Assembly: GCF_900129365.1 (NCBI RefSeq)
Contig: NZ_FQVM01000005.1
Coordinates: forward strand, 1-64,000
Origin: Clostridium fallax
GTDB lineage: Bacteria; Bacillota; Clostridia; Clostridiales; Clostridiaceae
DNA: 64,000 nucleotides
Direction: 5' to 3'
The notes under the pieces were generated by a model, which saw only the letters and a list, made by a program, of their open reading frames with translations, did no database searches and was not told where the DNA came from. A program made the position numbers and the translations under genes. Below, piece by piece: positions 1-8,775 of the stretch; within the stretch, counting starts at the first letter, position 1; each line of letters begins with the position of its first letter.

Positions 1-16
1 TTCTGCCCTTACTCAT
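1..16 (-). CDS. 5' end of a probable transposase gene (cut by window edge)
   Basis: Only the first five codons are visible, reading Met-Ser-Lys-Gly-Arg on the minus strand. An AAAGGA Shine-Dalgarno lies about ten bases before the ATG. The frame starts just downstream of the point where rbsR is broken and points the same way. An IS3-type orfA transposase start would fit that arrangement. The identification is an inference from context; five codons cannot prove it. Confidence 0.3.
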
Positions 17-18
17 AA

Positions 19-75
19 TGGACACATCCTTTCTTAACTAAATATTATTTTACTTAGTTCGACTTAATGTGTCCA
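19..75. mobile_element. Probable insertion-sequence end with inverted repeat
   Basis: A nine-base inverted repeat, TGGACACAT at 19-27 and ATGTGTCCA at 67-75, lies between the premature stop of rbsR (81-83) and a new start codon at 14-16. Insertion-sequence ends commonly look like this, and the LacI-family frame is lost just at this border. The exact boundary and target duplication cannot be placed because the rest of the element is outside the window. Confidence 0.4.
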
Positions 76-80
76 CTACT

Positions 81-419
81 TTATACTAACACCATTTCTT
101 CCCTTTCCTCTTTATCGTAAGAATTACACAAAATAACATTATACCCAAGCTCCTCTGCTGTACATTCTATAGCCTTACCCATTTCTGCAAAAAATGGATT
201 TTCTATATCTGGAAGTATAACTCCTAAAGTATTGGTCTTTTTAGTGCTTAAACTTCTTGCGATAGTATTAGGAATATAACTTAGTTCCTTTGCTGCATCT
301 AATATATTCTTTCTTGTTTCATCACTAACATTTATTGGTTTATTATTTAAAACCATAGAAACTGTTGTTTTAGAAACATTTGCCTTTTCAGCCACATCAT
401 TTAAAGTTATTTTTCTCAT
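81..419 (-). pseudogene. rbsR: Truncated LacI-family ribose operon repressor (RbsR)
   Basis: The product begins with a typical LacI/PurR DNA-binding head: a helix-turn-helix at residues 4-24 (TLNDVAEKANVSKTTVS) followed by the hinge segment IPNTIARSLSTKK. The sugar-binding core then starts with TNTLGVILPDIENPFFAEM. The family is normally about 330 residues, but this frame stops at residue 112, shortly after the first strand-helix unit of the core. It has a good Shine-Dalgarno (AGGAGA) and follows the rbsB terminator, so it was probably a separate unit. Proximity to the rbs genes suggests it was RbsR. The break coincides with insertion-sequence-like DNA. The truncated form keeps the DNA-binding domain but lacks ligand-binding and most dimerisation surfaces, so normal regulation is unlikely. 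Confidence 0.8.
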
Positions 420-570
420 AATCTTCTCCTAATATAAATAAAATTAATAATTCACTATAAAATCTCTTATAGACACTAATTTATCATATTATATTTTACT
501 ATCATTGTAATTTTAAAACCATATATTTTTATACAAAAGAATATATGGCTTTCCTTTAACTCCTTATCTA

Positions 571-623
571 TAAAAAAACAAAAAGCTATGAAATTAGATT
601 TAAAATCTTTATTTCATAGCTCT
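571..623 (-). terminator. Rho-independent terminator after rbsB
   Basis: An 11-bp stem (AGCTATGAAAT at 584-594, complement at 611-621) is followed on the minus strand by a T-rich run. It lies just downstream of the rbsB stop and would end the rbsKDACB transcript before rbsR. Confidence 0.85.
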
Positions 624-697
624 TCTACTTTTAAAACAATTTTTAAATAAAATATATTATGTTAATCTAACTTTATTAAAATGAATTTATGTACTTA

Positions 698-1612
698 TTA
701 ATTGTCTTTAGTATATATTTTTAAATCTGCTGCTACTTGCTTTTGAACATTTTTACCACTTCTTATATTATGGGAAACTTCAACCCCTAAACTGCCTATT
801 AAATCTGGTTGTTGTGCTACAGTTGCTGTCATATCACCCTTATCTACAGCTTCCTTTGCATCATCATTTCCATCAAAACCAATTATTATTACATCTTTAT
901 TTACTGTTTTTAAAGCCTTAGCTGCACCTAAAGCCATCTCATCATTATGAGCAAAGACTATATCAAATTCTGGGGTTGCTTGTATAATATTTTCCATTAC
1001 TTGAAGTCCTTTTTGTCTATCAAAGTCTGCTGCTTGACTTGAAACAAATTTTATATTACTTTTTTCATCTAAAATATCATGAAATCCCTTTCCCCTATCT
1101 CTTGTTGCAGATGCACCTGGAATGCCCTGAATTTCTGCCACTAATATATTATCTTTATTTTTTAATTTATCTAATGCAAACTCTGCTGCCATTTGCCCTC
1201 CCTTTATATTATCTGAAGCTATATGGCAAGCTACTTCTCCTCCATTAGATTGTCTATCTAATGTGATTACAGGAACATTTTTATTATTAGCAACCTTTAC
1301 TGCTGTTTCTACAGCATCACTATCTGTTGGATTTATAAGAACTGCTGTAACTCCTAGTTGAACTAAATCCTCAACATTTGATCTTTCCTTTGCAGGATCA
1401 TTTTGAGAATCAAGTACTACTAAATCATATCCTAATTCTTTAGCTTTTTGTTCTGCCCCTTCTTTCATTGATACAAAGAATGGATTATTTAATGTTGAAA
1501 CAACCATACCTATTTTTTTGTCATCATTTTTTTTATAACATCCAGTAAATACTCCTATACTTACTGATGCTATTAATCCTAGGGCAAGAACCTTTAAAGT
1601 TCTTCTTTTCAT
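698..1612 (-). CDS. rbsB: Ribose ABC transporter substrate-binding lipoprotein
   Basis: A 304-residue periplasmic-binding-protein-like receptor of the sugar-binding family 4 (RbsB/XylF). It would capture ribose outside the cell and deliver it to the RbsC permease. A lipoprotein signal is clear: basic N-terminus MKRR, hydrophobic core and lipobox FTGC with Cys25. The mature protein opens with the family strand KIGMVVSTLNNPFF and carries VLINPTDSDAV and HNDEMALGA motifs. I start at the ATG at 1612, with AAAGGGGT eight bases upstream, rather than the TTG nine bases earlier that abuts the Shine-Dalgarno. It is the last gene of the rbs operon, 15 bases after rbsC, and is followed by a terminator. 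Confidence 0.95.
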   Translation of the reverse strand: MKRRTLKVLALGLIASVSIGVFTGCYKKNDDKKIGMVVSTLNNPFFVSMKEGAEQKAKELGYDLVVLDSQNDPAKERSNVEDLVQLGVTAVLINPTDSDAVETAVKVANNKNVPVITLDRQSNGGEVACHIASDNIKGGQMAAEFALDKLKNKDNILVAEIQGIPGASATRDRGKGFHDILDEKSNIKFVSSQAADFDRQKGLQVMENIIQATPEFDIVFAHNDEMALGAAKALKTVNKDVIIIGFDGNDDAKEAVDKGDMTATVAQQPDLIGSLGVEVSHNIRSGKNVQKQVAADLKIYTKDN

Positions 1613-1627
1613 ATCACTCAACCCCTT

Positions 1628-2563
1628 TTAGTTCTTTCTGCTCTTTTTATCAAGTAAAACAGCTATTAATATTACTAAACCTTTTACTATTGATTGATAA
1701 AATGGTGATACATTCATTAGATTTAATCCATTGTTTAATACTCCTATTATTAAAGCACCTATAACTGTACCTATTATTGTTCCTTCTCCACCAGCAAGGC
1801 TTGTTCCACCTATTACTACTGCTGCTATGGCATCTAGTTCAAAACCTGTACCTGCATTTGGTGATGCTGAACCTATTCTACTTGTTATTATAACTCCTCC
1901 TACAGCAGCTGCTACACCTGAAATTACATAAACTAAAGTTTTAATTTTATCTGTATTTATCCCTGAAAGTCTTGCTGAATCTTCATTTCCACCTAAGGCA
2001 TATAAATATCTTCCAAATCTAGTTTGAGATAATACATAAAAAGCTATTAATACTATTATAATTGTTATTAAAACTGGTATTGGCACTGGACCTATTTTCC
2101 CATTTCCTATTTTCATAAAACTTTCTGATAATTTTGATATTGGAGTACCATTTGTAAACACTAAAGTAGCTCCTCTAAATATTGTCATTGTTGCTAATGT
2201 AACTATAAAAGCTTGAAGTTTTCCCTTTGAAACTAATAAACCGTTAACTCCACCAATTACAATTCCTAAAACTATAGCAACTAAAAAAGCCAAGAATACG
2301 TTTCCAGTAGATTTAATAATTGATGCTGCAAAAGCTCCGCTTAAAGCTAAAATTGAACCTACAGATAAGTCTATTCCTCCCGTTAATATTACAAAGGTCA
2401 TACCTACTGCAATTATTGCATTAACTGATACTTGGGTAAATACATTAGTTATATTAGAAATTGTTAGAAATCTTGGTGTAACTAATGTTATAACAAAACA
2501 TAATATAAATAATCCTATTAGTGATTTAAATTTTGATAAATTAGCCTTTGTACTACTTTTCAT
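1628..2563 (-). CDS. rbsC: Ribose ABC transporter permease
   Basis: A 311-residue, highly hydrophobic inner-membrane permease of the branched-chain amino acid/ribose permease superfamily. It forms the transmembrane channel for ribose and works with RbsA and RbsB. Eight to ten membrane segments can be read. The family motif GGIDLSVGSILALSGA is present near residues 62-77, as is the loop with GGTSLAGGEGTI that contacts the ATPase. Length is normal. It lies 18 bases after rbsA and 15 bases before rbsB, in the usual order. Confidence 0.95.
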   Translation of the reverse strand: MKSSTKANLSKFKSLIGLFILCFVITLVTPRFLTISNITNVFTQVSVNAIIAVGMTFVILTGGIDLSVGSILALSGAFAASIIKSTGNVFLAFLVAIVLGIVIGGVNGLLVSKGKLQAFIVTLATMTIFRGATLVFTNGTPISKLSESFMKIGNGKIGPVPIPVLITIIIVLIAFYVLSQTRFGRYLYALGGNEDSARLSGINTDKIKTLVYVISGVAAAVGGVIITSRIGSASPNAGTGFELDAIAAVVIGGTSLAGGEGTIIGTVIGALIIGVLNNGLNLMNVSPFYQSIVKGLVILIAVLLDKKSRKN

Positions 2564-2581
2564 TTAAATTACCTCTCTTTC

Positions 2582-4084
2582 CTACTTTACACTTACAGCA
2601 AGCTTCATTATATTTTCTTGACTTGCCTCTTCTCTTGAAAGTTCTCCTGCTATTTTTCCTTCACTCATAACCATAATTCTATCGCTTATACCAAGAACCT
2701 CTGGTAAATCTGATGAAATCATTATGATAGCTTTTCCCATAGACTTTAATTCATTTAATAATTCATAAATTTCTTTTTTAGCCCCAACGTCAATTCCTCT
2801 TGTAGGTTCATCTACAATTAAAACTTTAGGAGATAATAAAAGCCACTTAGCTAAAATAACCTTTTGTTGATTACCTCCACTTAGATTCTTTATAAGTTGA
2901 TTTCCATTTGGAGTCTTTATTTTTATTTTTTCTATGTATTCTCTAACATCTTTTCTTTCTAAATTTTTATTTATCATCTTTAAACTATTTTCATACTTTT
3001 CTAAATTAGATAGTGTCATGTTTCTAGCAACTGACATAGAAAGTACACAACCTTCTTTTTTTCTATCTTCTGAAAGATAACATATACCGTTATTTATTGC
3101 ATCTTTTGGACACTTTATGTTTACTTCTTTACCTTCTACTTTTATAGATCCAGAACTCTTTTTAAATTCTCCAAATATAGTTTTAGCAAGTTCAGTTCTC
3201 CCAGATCCCATAAGCCCTGCAATTCCTAAAATTTCTCCTGCTTTTACTTTAAAAGAAGCATCTTTAACAATATCCTTTAAACTTAATTTTGAAACTTCCA
3301 TCATAATTTCCTTTGGTTTACAATCTTTATAAGGGAATTGATCTTCTATCTTTCTTCCAACCATCATAGCTATTAATTTATCTTCATCTAAGTTTTTAAT
3401 TAATTCATTTCCTGCATATTTTCCATCTCTTAAAACTTCTACCCTATCACATATTTTAAAAATTTCTTCCATTCTATGTGATATATAAATAATAGCTATA
3501 CCTTTTTGTTTTAAACTCTCTATTACTTCAAATAACTTTTTAGTTTCTACATCTGTAAGAGCAGTTGTCGGCTCATCCATTATTATTATTCTTGAATTTT
3601 TAGTTAAGGCTTTTGCAATTTCTATCATTTGCATCTCACCAACATTTATATCTCTTACCAATTTATTAGGATTTATATCACAGCCTATTTGTTTTAAGAA
3701 CATTTTACTTCTATCTTGTAAAAGCTTTTTATTTATTCTTCCTGTGAATTTATTATATTTTTCATTTCCTAAAAAAATATTTTCTGCCACTGTAAGGTTA
3801 GGAATTACGCTAAGCTCTTGGTGAATAATTGTAACTCCATATTTCTCTGCTTCTTTTATATTTCTAATGTTAGCTTTTTCACCTTCTATAAATATATCGC
3901 CTTCATCTTTATGATAAACTCCGCTTAATATTTTCATAAGGGTGGATTTACCTGCTCCATTCTCACCCATAAGGGCAGTAACCTCTCCACCATAAGCACA
4001 TAAACTAACCTTATCTAAAGCCTTCACTCCTGGAAATGATTTAGATACATCTACCATTTTTAGCATTGGTGTTCTCTCACCCAT
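2582..4084 (-). CDS. rbsA: Ribose ABC transporter ATP-binding protein
   Basis: A 500-residue cytoplasmic ATPase made of two fused ABC domains, the normal arrangement for monosaccharide importers. The first domain has an intact Walker A (GENGAGKS, residues 40-47) and Walker B with IIIMDEPTTAL. The second has the degenerate Walker A GLMGSGRTEL, typical of this family, a signature NLSGGNQQK and Walker B VLIVDEPTRGIDVG. It would energise RbsC. The gene follows rbsD by 17 bases and precedes rbsC. Confidence 0.96.
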   Translation of the reverse strand: MGERTPMLKMVDVSKSFPGVKALDKVSLCAYGGEVTALMGENGAGKSTLMKILSGVYHKDEGDIFIEGEKANIRNIKEAEKYGVTIIHQELSVIPNLTVAENIFLGNEKYNKFTGRINKKLLQDRSKMFLKQIGCDINPNKLVRDINVGEMQMIEIAKALTKNSRIIIMDEPTTALTDVETKKLFEVIESLKQKGIAIIYISHRMEEIFKICDRVEVLRDGKYAGNELIKNLDEDKLIAMMVGRKIEDQFPYKDCKPKEIMMEVSKLSLKDIVKDASFKVKAGEILGIAGLMGSGRTELAKTIFGEFKKSSGSIKVEGKEVNIKCPKDAINNGICYLSEDRKKEGCVLSMSVARNMTLSNLEKYENSLKMINKNLERKDVREYIEKIKIKTPNGNQLIKNLSGGNQQKVILAKWLLLSPKVLIVDEPTRGIDVGAKKEIYELLNELKSMGKAIIMISSDLPEVLGISDRIMVMSEGKIAGELSREEASQENIMKLAVSVK

Positions 4085-4101
4085 TTAAAGCCCTCCTTTT
4101 T

Positions 4102-4500
4102 TTAAAAAACCACTCCTGATTTTAAAATTATATTTGCATAAGGTGTTTGTTCACCTGTTCTTACCACTGCCTTACAATCCTTTAAAAATCCTTTTAATTC
4201 TTCATGAGTTATAAATGTTATCTTAACCTTTTCCCCTAATGAATCCTTTATATTTTCAAAAGTTTTAGGAGATACTTCCCTTGTTTCTACAGCAATCATA
4301 GCCTCTTCAACTTGCAGTTCTAAAAGCACTGCTTTTAGTGTATCTAAAAATGTAGGCAAATTTTTTATAAGAGCTAAATCTATCCTTTTTGTTTCCTTAG
4401 GAATTGGTAGTCCACAATCTCCTATACCTAACATATCTGTATGCCCCATTGTAGATATTACTGATGATATTTCTGAATTTAATAATGCTGTCTTTCTCAT
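4102..4500 (-). CDS. rbsD: D-ribose pyranase
   Basis: A 132-residue RbsD/FucU-family enzyme that interconverts the beta-pyranose and beta-furanose forms of ribose, so that imported sugar suits ribokinase. The conserved N-terminal segment with His20 (ISTMGHTDML) holds the known catalytic histidine, and the C-terminus has VVRTGEQTPYANIIL, a family hallmark. Its ATG overlaps the rbsK stop by one base (TAATG), implying translational coupling. Confidence 0.95.
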   Translation of the reverse strand: MRKTALLNSEISSVISTMGHTDMLGIGDCGLPIPKETKRIDLALIKNLPTFLDTLKAVLLELQVEEAMIAVETREVSPKTFENIKDSLGEKVKITFITHEELKGFLKDCKAVVRTGEQTPYANIILKSGVVF

Positions 4501-5429
4501 TAGTTTTCACCTCTTAATTTTATTACTTCTTCTAAATATGGTATTGAACATTGAGCTCCTTCTCTACAAACTGCAATTGATGATACTTTATTTCCAAACT
4601 TTATAGCCTCTGATAAGGTTTCTTCATTTAAGTTATTTATATCAAGAACCGAACTTAATCCTCCTATAAAACTATCTCCTGCTGCTGTAGTATCAACAGC
4701 ATTAACCTTATATGCTGGAATTATTTTTAAATTATTCTTTGAAATTAACGCTGCACCTTTTTCTCCTAAAGTAATAATCACCCACTTTATTCCCTTTTCC
4801 ATAAATTTTTCTGCTGCTTTCTTTGCAGATTCTAAATCACAAACTTTTATTCCAGTTAAAGTTTCAGCTTCAGTTTCATTTGGAATTATTATGTCTGTAT
4901 ATTTAAGTAATTCATCATTAACCTTTTTTGCTGGTGCTGGATTTAAAATTGTAACTTTTCTAAGTTCTTTGGCTATTTTAAAAGATTCTATAGCAATTTC
5001 TTCTGGTGTTTCAAATTGAGTTATTACTATATCACTATTTTGTATAGCTTCGTTTGCTTTTTTTATTTCTTCCTTTTTAATTTGAAAATTTGCACCTGGT
5101 ACTATAACAATTGAGTTATCTCCTGAATTTTCAACCATTATAATAGCTGTTCCTGTTGGTGCTTTTTCATCTCTATACATAAACTTTGTATTAATTTTAT
5201 CTTTTTCTAAACCTTTAACTAATAAATCTCCATCTCCATCTTGTCCAACTTTACCAATCATATAAACTTCAGCACCAGATCTTTTTGCTGCCACTGCTTG
5301 ATTAGCTCCCTTTCCACCTGGAAACTTTTCCATAGAATTAGATGTTATAGTTTCTCCTACCTTTACTATTTCATTTACTTTTAAAACTGTATCCATATTT
5401 AAACTTCCAATTACGGATATTTTATTCAT
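4500..5429 (-). CDS. rbsK: Ribokinase
   Basis: A 309-residue PfkB-family sugar kinase that phosphorylates ribose to ribose 5-phosphate. The substrate-binding GGKGANQAVAAKRSG is present at residues 38-52. The catalytic and anion-hole motif DTTAAGDSFIGG lies in the C-terminal third and includes the conserved general-base aspartate. This is the first gene of the rbs operon, about 30 bases downstream of the LacI-type operators, and overlaps rbsD. A kinase-first order is common in clostridia. Confidence 0.95.
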   Translation of the reverse strand: MNKISVIGSLNMDTVLKVNEIVKVGETITSNSMEKFPGGKGANQAVAAKRSGAEVYMIGKVGQDGDGDLLVKGLEKDKINTKFMYRDEKAPTGTAIIMVENSGDNSIVIVPGANFQIKKEEIKKANEAIQNSDIVITQFETPEEIAIESFKIAKELRKVTILNPAPAKKVNDELLKYTDIIIPNETEAETLTGIKVCDLESAKKAAEKFMEKGIKWVIITLGEKGAALISKNNLKIIPAYKVNAVDTTAAGDSFIGGLSSVLDINNLNEETLSEAIKFGNKVSSIAVCREGAQCSIPYLEEVIKLRGEN

Positions 5430-5456
5430 AAAAAATCACATCCTTAAATAAATTAA

Positions 5457-5523
5457 TCGTTTTACTAAACCGTTTTACTAAATTCTATAAATTTATATTA
5501 CACTGTTTGTAAACGTTTTGCAA
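5457..5523 (-). promoter_or_regulatory. rbs promoter with LacI-family operators
   Basis: On the minus strand there are two direct copies of TTTAGTAAAACG (about 5459-5484); between them the sequence TAAAACGGTTTA forms a LacI-type palindrome centred on CG. A second palindromic site, TGCAAAACGTTTACA, lies at about 5508-5522; its right half matches the catabolite-responsive cre consensus. A plausible -35 (TTTACA) sits inside this second site, with a -10-like TTATAG 17 bases on. RbsR and CcpA are the likely binders, by inference from family operators. Confidence 0.6.
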
Positions 5524-5542
5524 TACTTTTTTAATTTTATAT

Positions 5543-5590
5543 AAAAAAACCTATCTTTAATAATTAATTAAATTATTAAAGATAGGTTTT
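5543..5590 (-). terminator. Rho-independent terminator after dnaJ
   Basis: A long stem (AACCTATCTTTAATAATT and its complement) is followed on the minus strand by a run of T. It lies between the dnaJ stop and the rbs promoter and closes the heat-shock operon. Confidence 0.9.
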
Positions 5591-5621
5591 AAATTTCTTA
5601 TTATGTTATTTTTAACACCTT

Positions 5622-6773
5622 TTATTTTTTCTTATGTTTAAATTTTGAAAAGAAACCTTCATCTTGTTCTCCTACAGCTTCTCCTGAAGCTTTTAAGAAC
5701 ATTTTTAAAGCTTCTTCTTGTTCTTTATTTAAACTCTTAGGAATATCAACTATTACATTAACATATTGATCTCCTCTGCTACTTGAGTTTACTCTAGGAA
5801 CTCCTTTTCCTTTTAATCTTAATAATGTACCTGATTGAGTTCCCTTAGGTACAGTAATTTTTACATCACCATCTACGGAAGGAACTTTTATCTCTGTTCC
5901 TAAAGCTGCTTTAGCCATATTTATATGGGTATCTATATAGATATCATTACCTTTTCTTTTAAATACCCTTGATGGTGCTACATTAATTCTTATATATAAA
6001 TCTCCTGGAGAGCCTCCATTAACACCATGTTCTCCTTGTCCTCTTAAAGGCATAACATTACCGGTATCAACACCTGCTGGAATTTTAATAGATATTTTTC
6101 TATTCTTTCTTACATATCCCTTACCCTTACAAGTTGTACATGGTTCTTCTATAATAGTTCCTTTTCCACCACATTTATCACAGGTTGTTGTTGATATAAA
6201 TGCTCCAAATGGAGTTTGTTTTTGAGTTCTTATTTGACCAGTTCCATGACATTTAGAACATGTTACAGGAGAAGTTCCTTGTTTTGCACCAGTTCCATGA
6301 CAAGTCTCACAAGTTTCATTTCTAGTTATAGATATTTCCTTATCTACACCAAAAACTGCTTCTTCAAAGGTTAAGTTTATAGTATATTCTATATCAGCTC
6401 CACGTTGTGGACCATTTTTTCTAGAACTACTACTACTTCCACCAAAGCCAAAGCCTCCTCCAAATATATCTCCAAATATGTCTCCAAATCCACCCATATC
6501 TGAGAAGTCAAATCCACCAAATCCAGCTCCTGCACCAGCTCCACCAGCACCAAAATCTGTACTACCAAATCTATCATACTGCTCTCTCTTTTGAGGATCA
6601 CTTAGTACTTGATATGCTTCATTGATTTCTTTAAATCTTTCTTCAGCTTCTTTGTCTCCCTTATTTTTGTCTGGATGGTACTTTATAGCTAATTTCCTAA
6701 AGGCTTTTTTTATTTCTTCATCGCTAGCACCTTTTTCTACACCTAATACTTCATAAAAATCTTTGTTAGCCAC
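5622..6773 (-). CDS. dnaJ: Chaperone DnaJ (Hsp40)
   Basis: A 383-residue type I Hsp40 that delivers unfolded substrates to DnaK and stimulates its ATPase. The J domain (1-70) has the essential HPD motif in KYHPDKNKGD. A long Gly/Phe linker follows (about 75-120). The zinc-binding region has four CxxCxGxG repeats (CETCHGTG, CSKCHGTG, CDKCGGKG, CTTCKGKG), followed by the C-terminal substrate-binding domains. Length is normal. It is the last gene of the HrcA operon and is followed by a strong terminator. Confidence 0.97.
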   Translation of the reverse strand: MANKDFYEVLGVEKGASDEEIKKAFRKLAIKYHPDKNKGDKEAEERFKEINEAYQVLSDPQKREQYDRFGSTDFGAGGAGAGAGFGGFDFSDMGGFGDIFGDIFGGGFGFGGSSSSSRKNGPQRGADIEYTINLTFEEAVFGVDKEISITRNETCETCHGTGAKQGTSPVTCSKCHGTGQIRTQKQTPFGAFISTTTCDKCGGKGTIIEEPCTTCKGKGYVRKNRKISIKIPAGVDTGNVMPLRGQGEHGVNGGSPGDLYIRINVAPSRVFKRKGNDIYIDTHINMAKAALGTEIKVPSVDGDVKITVPKGTQSGTLLRLKGKGVPRVNSSSRGDQYVNVIVDIPKSLNKEQEEALKMFLKASGEAVGEQDEGFFSKFKHKKK

Positions 6774-6866
6774 AATTTCACCACCTATTTAATTACTTTA
6801 GAAAAGGGAAGACGAGTTTGCCTTCCCCTGTTATATTATATAAGAAATTTAGTCTTTGTTACAAGA

Positions 6867-8726
6867 TTATTTGTTATCATCAACCTTAAAATCTGCATCA
6901 ACTACGTTATCATCCTTAGGTGCATCTTGAGCTCCTGCATTTGCTCCCATATTATTTGGGTCAAATCCTTGTGCTCCTGCTTCTCCACCTTGAGCTTGAT
7001 ATATCTTTGAAGAAACTGCATAGAATTCTTGATTTAATTCTTCAGTTGCTTTCTTTATAGCTTCAAGGTCCTCTCCATCTTTAACTTTCTTTAATTCTTC
7101 TAATTTAGCTTCTATCTTAGATTTATCTTCAGCAGAAACCTTATCTCCAAGATCCTTTAAAGTTTTTTCTGTTTGATAGCATATTTGATCTGCATTATTT
7201 TTAACTTCTATACTTTCTTTTCTCTTTTTATCTTCTTCTGCAAATCTTTCAGCTTCCTTAACAGCCTTATCTATTTCATCATCTGAAAGGTTAGTTGAAG
7301 CTGTTATTGTAATGTTAGCTTCCTTACCAGTTCCCTTATCTGTTGCTGAAACTTTAACTATACCATTAGCATCTATATCAAATGTAACTTCTATTTGAGG
7401 AATTCCTCTTGGAGCTGGAGCTATACCTGATAAAGTAAATCTTCCTAATGTCTTATCATCTGCAGCCATTTGTCTTTCACCTTGAACTACGTGAATTTCA
7501 ACTGATGTTTGACCATCTGCTGCTGTTGAGAAGATTTGGCTCTTTCTTGTTGGTATTGTTGTATTTCTTTCTATTAATGGAGTTGCAATTCCTCCTAAAG
7601 TCTCTATACCTAATGTTAATGGAGTAACATCTAATAATAATACATCCTTAACATCTCCAGTTAAAACTCCTGCTTGTATAGCAGCACCTATTGCAACACA
7701 TTCATCTGGGTTAACTCCCTTTGAAGGTTCTTTTCCAGTGAAGTTTTTAACTGCTTCTTGAACTGCTGGTATTCTTGTTGAACCACCAACTAATAATATC
7801 TTATCTATATCATTTATTGATAATCCAGAATCACTTAATGCTTTTTTGATAGGTTCTATTGTTCTTTGAACTAAATCATGAGTAATTTCATTAAATTTAG
7901 CTCTTGTTAATGTCATTTCTATATGTTTTGGACCTGTTGCATCTGCTGTGATAAATGGTAAGTTGATTATTGTTTGAGTTGATGATGATAATTCTATTTT
8001 AGCTTTTTCAGCTGCTTCTTTTAATCTTTGAAGAGCCATTTTATCTTTTCTTAAATCTAGTCCACCATTATTTTTTGCAAAATCTTCTGCAATATAGTCT
8101 ATAATCTTATTATCAAAGTCATCTCCACCAAGTTTTGTATCTCCGTTAGTTGCCTTAACTTCGAATACTCCATCACCTAACTCTAGTATTGATACATCGA
8201 AAGTACCACCACCTAGGTCATATACTAAAATCTTTTGGTTTGTATCCATTTTATCTAATCCATAAGCAAGAGCTGCTGCTGTTGGTTCGTTTATAATTCT
8301 TAAAACTTCAAGTCCAGCTATTCTACCAGCATCTTTAGTTGCTTGTCTTTGGCTATCATTAAAGTAAGCTGGTACAGTTATAACAGCTTGAGTTACTGTT
8401 TCTCCTAAATAGCCTTCAGCATCTGCTTTTAATTTTTGAAGTATCATTGCTGATATTTCTTGTGGTGTATAATTCTTTCCATCTATATCAACTTTATAAT
8501 CAGTTCCCATATGTCTTTTTATTGAAATTATTGTTTTGTCTGGATTAGTTATCGCTTGTCTTTTAGCTACTTGACCTACTAATCTCTCTCCATTTGCTTG
8601 AAATGAAACAACTGATGGAGTTGTTCTTGAACCTTCAGCATTAGGTATTACTACCGGTTCTCCACCTTCCATAACTGCTACACATGAATTTGTTGTACCT
8701 AAATCAATTCCTATTACTTTTCCCAT
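6867..8726 (-). CDS. dnaK: Chaperone DnaK (Hsp70)
   Basis: A 619-residue cytoplasmic Hsp70 with the N-terminal phosphate loop IGIDLGTTNSCVAV, the second loop LVYDLGGGTFDVS, the adenosine motif LLVGGSTRIPAVQ and the linker VLLLDVTPLTLG. The helical lid and a Gly/Ala-rich, acidic tail ending in DADFKVDDNK are typical. It folds and refolds proteins with GrpE and DnaJ, both encoded beside it. The start has a good Shine-Dalgarno (AGGAGG). Confidence 0.98.
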   Translation of the reverse strand: MGKVIGIDLGTTNSCVAVMEGGEPVVIPNAEGSRTTPSVVSFQANGERLVGQVAKRQAITNPDKTIISIKRHMGTDYKVDIDGKNYTPQEISAMILQKLKADAEGYLGETVTQAVITVPAYFNDSQRQATKDAGRIAGLEVLRIINEPTAAALAYGLDKMDTNQKILVYDLGGGTFDVSILELGDGVFEVKATNGDTKLGGDDFDNKIIDYIAEDFAKNNGGLDLRKDKMALQRLKEAAEKAKIELSSSTQTIINLPFITADATGPKHIEMTLTRAKFNEITHDLVQRTIEPIKKALSDSGLSINDIDKILLVGGSTRIPAVQEAVKNFTGKEPSKGVNPDECVAIGAAIQAGVLTGDVKDVLLLDVTPLTLGIETLGGIATPLIERNTTIPTRKSQIFSTAADGQTSVEIHVVQGERQMAADDKTLGRFTLSGIAPAPRGIPQIEVTFDIDANGIVKVSATDKGTGKEANITITASTNLSDDEIDKAVKEAERFAEEDKKRKESIEVKNNADQICYQTEKTLKDLGDKVSAEDKSKIEAKLEELKKVKDGEDLEAIKKATEELNQEFYAVSSKIYQAQGGEAGAQGFDPNNMGANAGAQDAPKDDNVVDADFKVDDNK

Positions 8727-8775
8727 AATATTTTCCTCCTTATATATCTATAATATATATAAATAAATATTCTAA

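Noticed and set aside
1039..1931. Plus-strand ORFs of 65-69 codons across rbsB and rbsC
   Set aside because: They lie entirely opposite well-supported genes, are Leu- or Pro-rich as expected from antisense of membrane-protein codons, and lack Shine-Dalgarno sites.
6389..6601. 70-codon minus-strand ORF inside dnaJ
   Set aside because: It is a shifted frame over the Gly/Phe linker of DnaJ with low-complexity Leu/Glu/Val content and no ribosome site.
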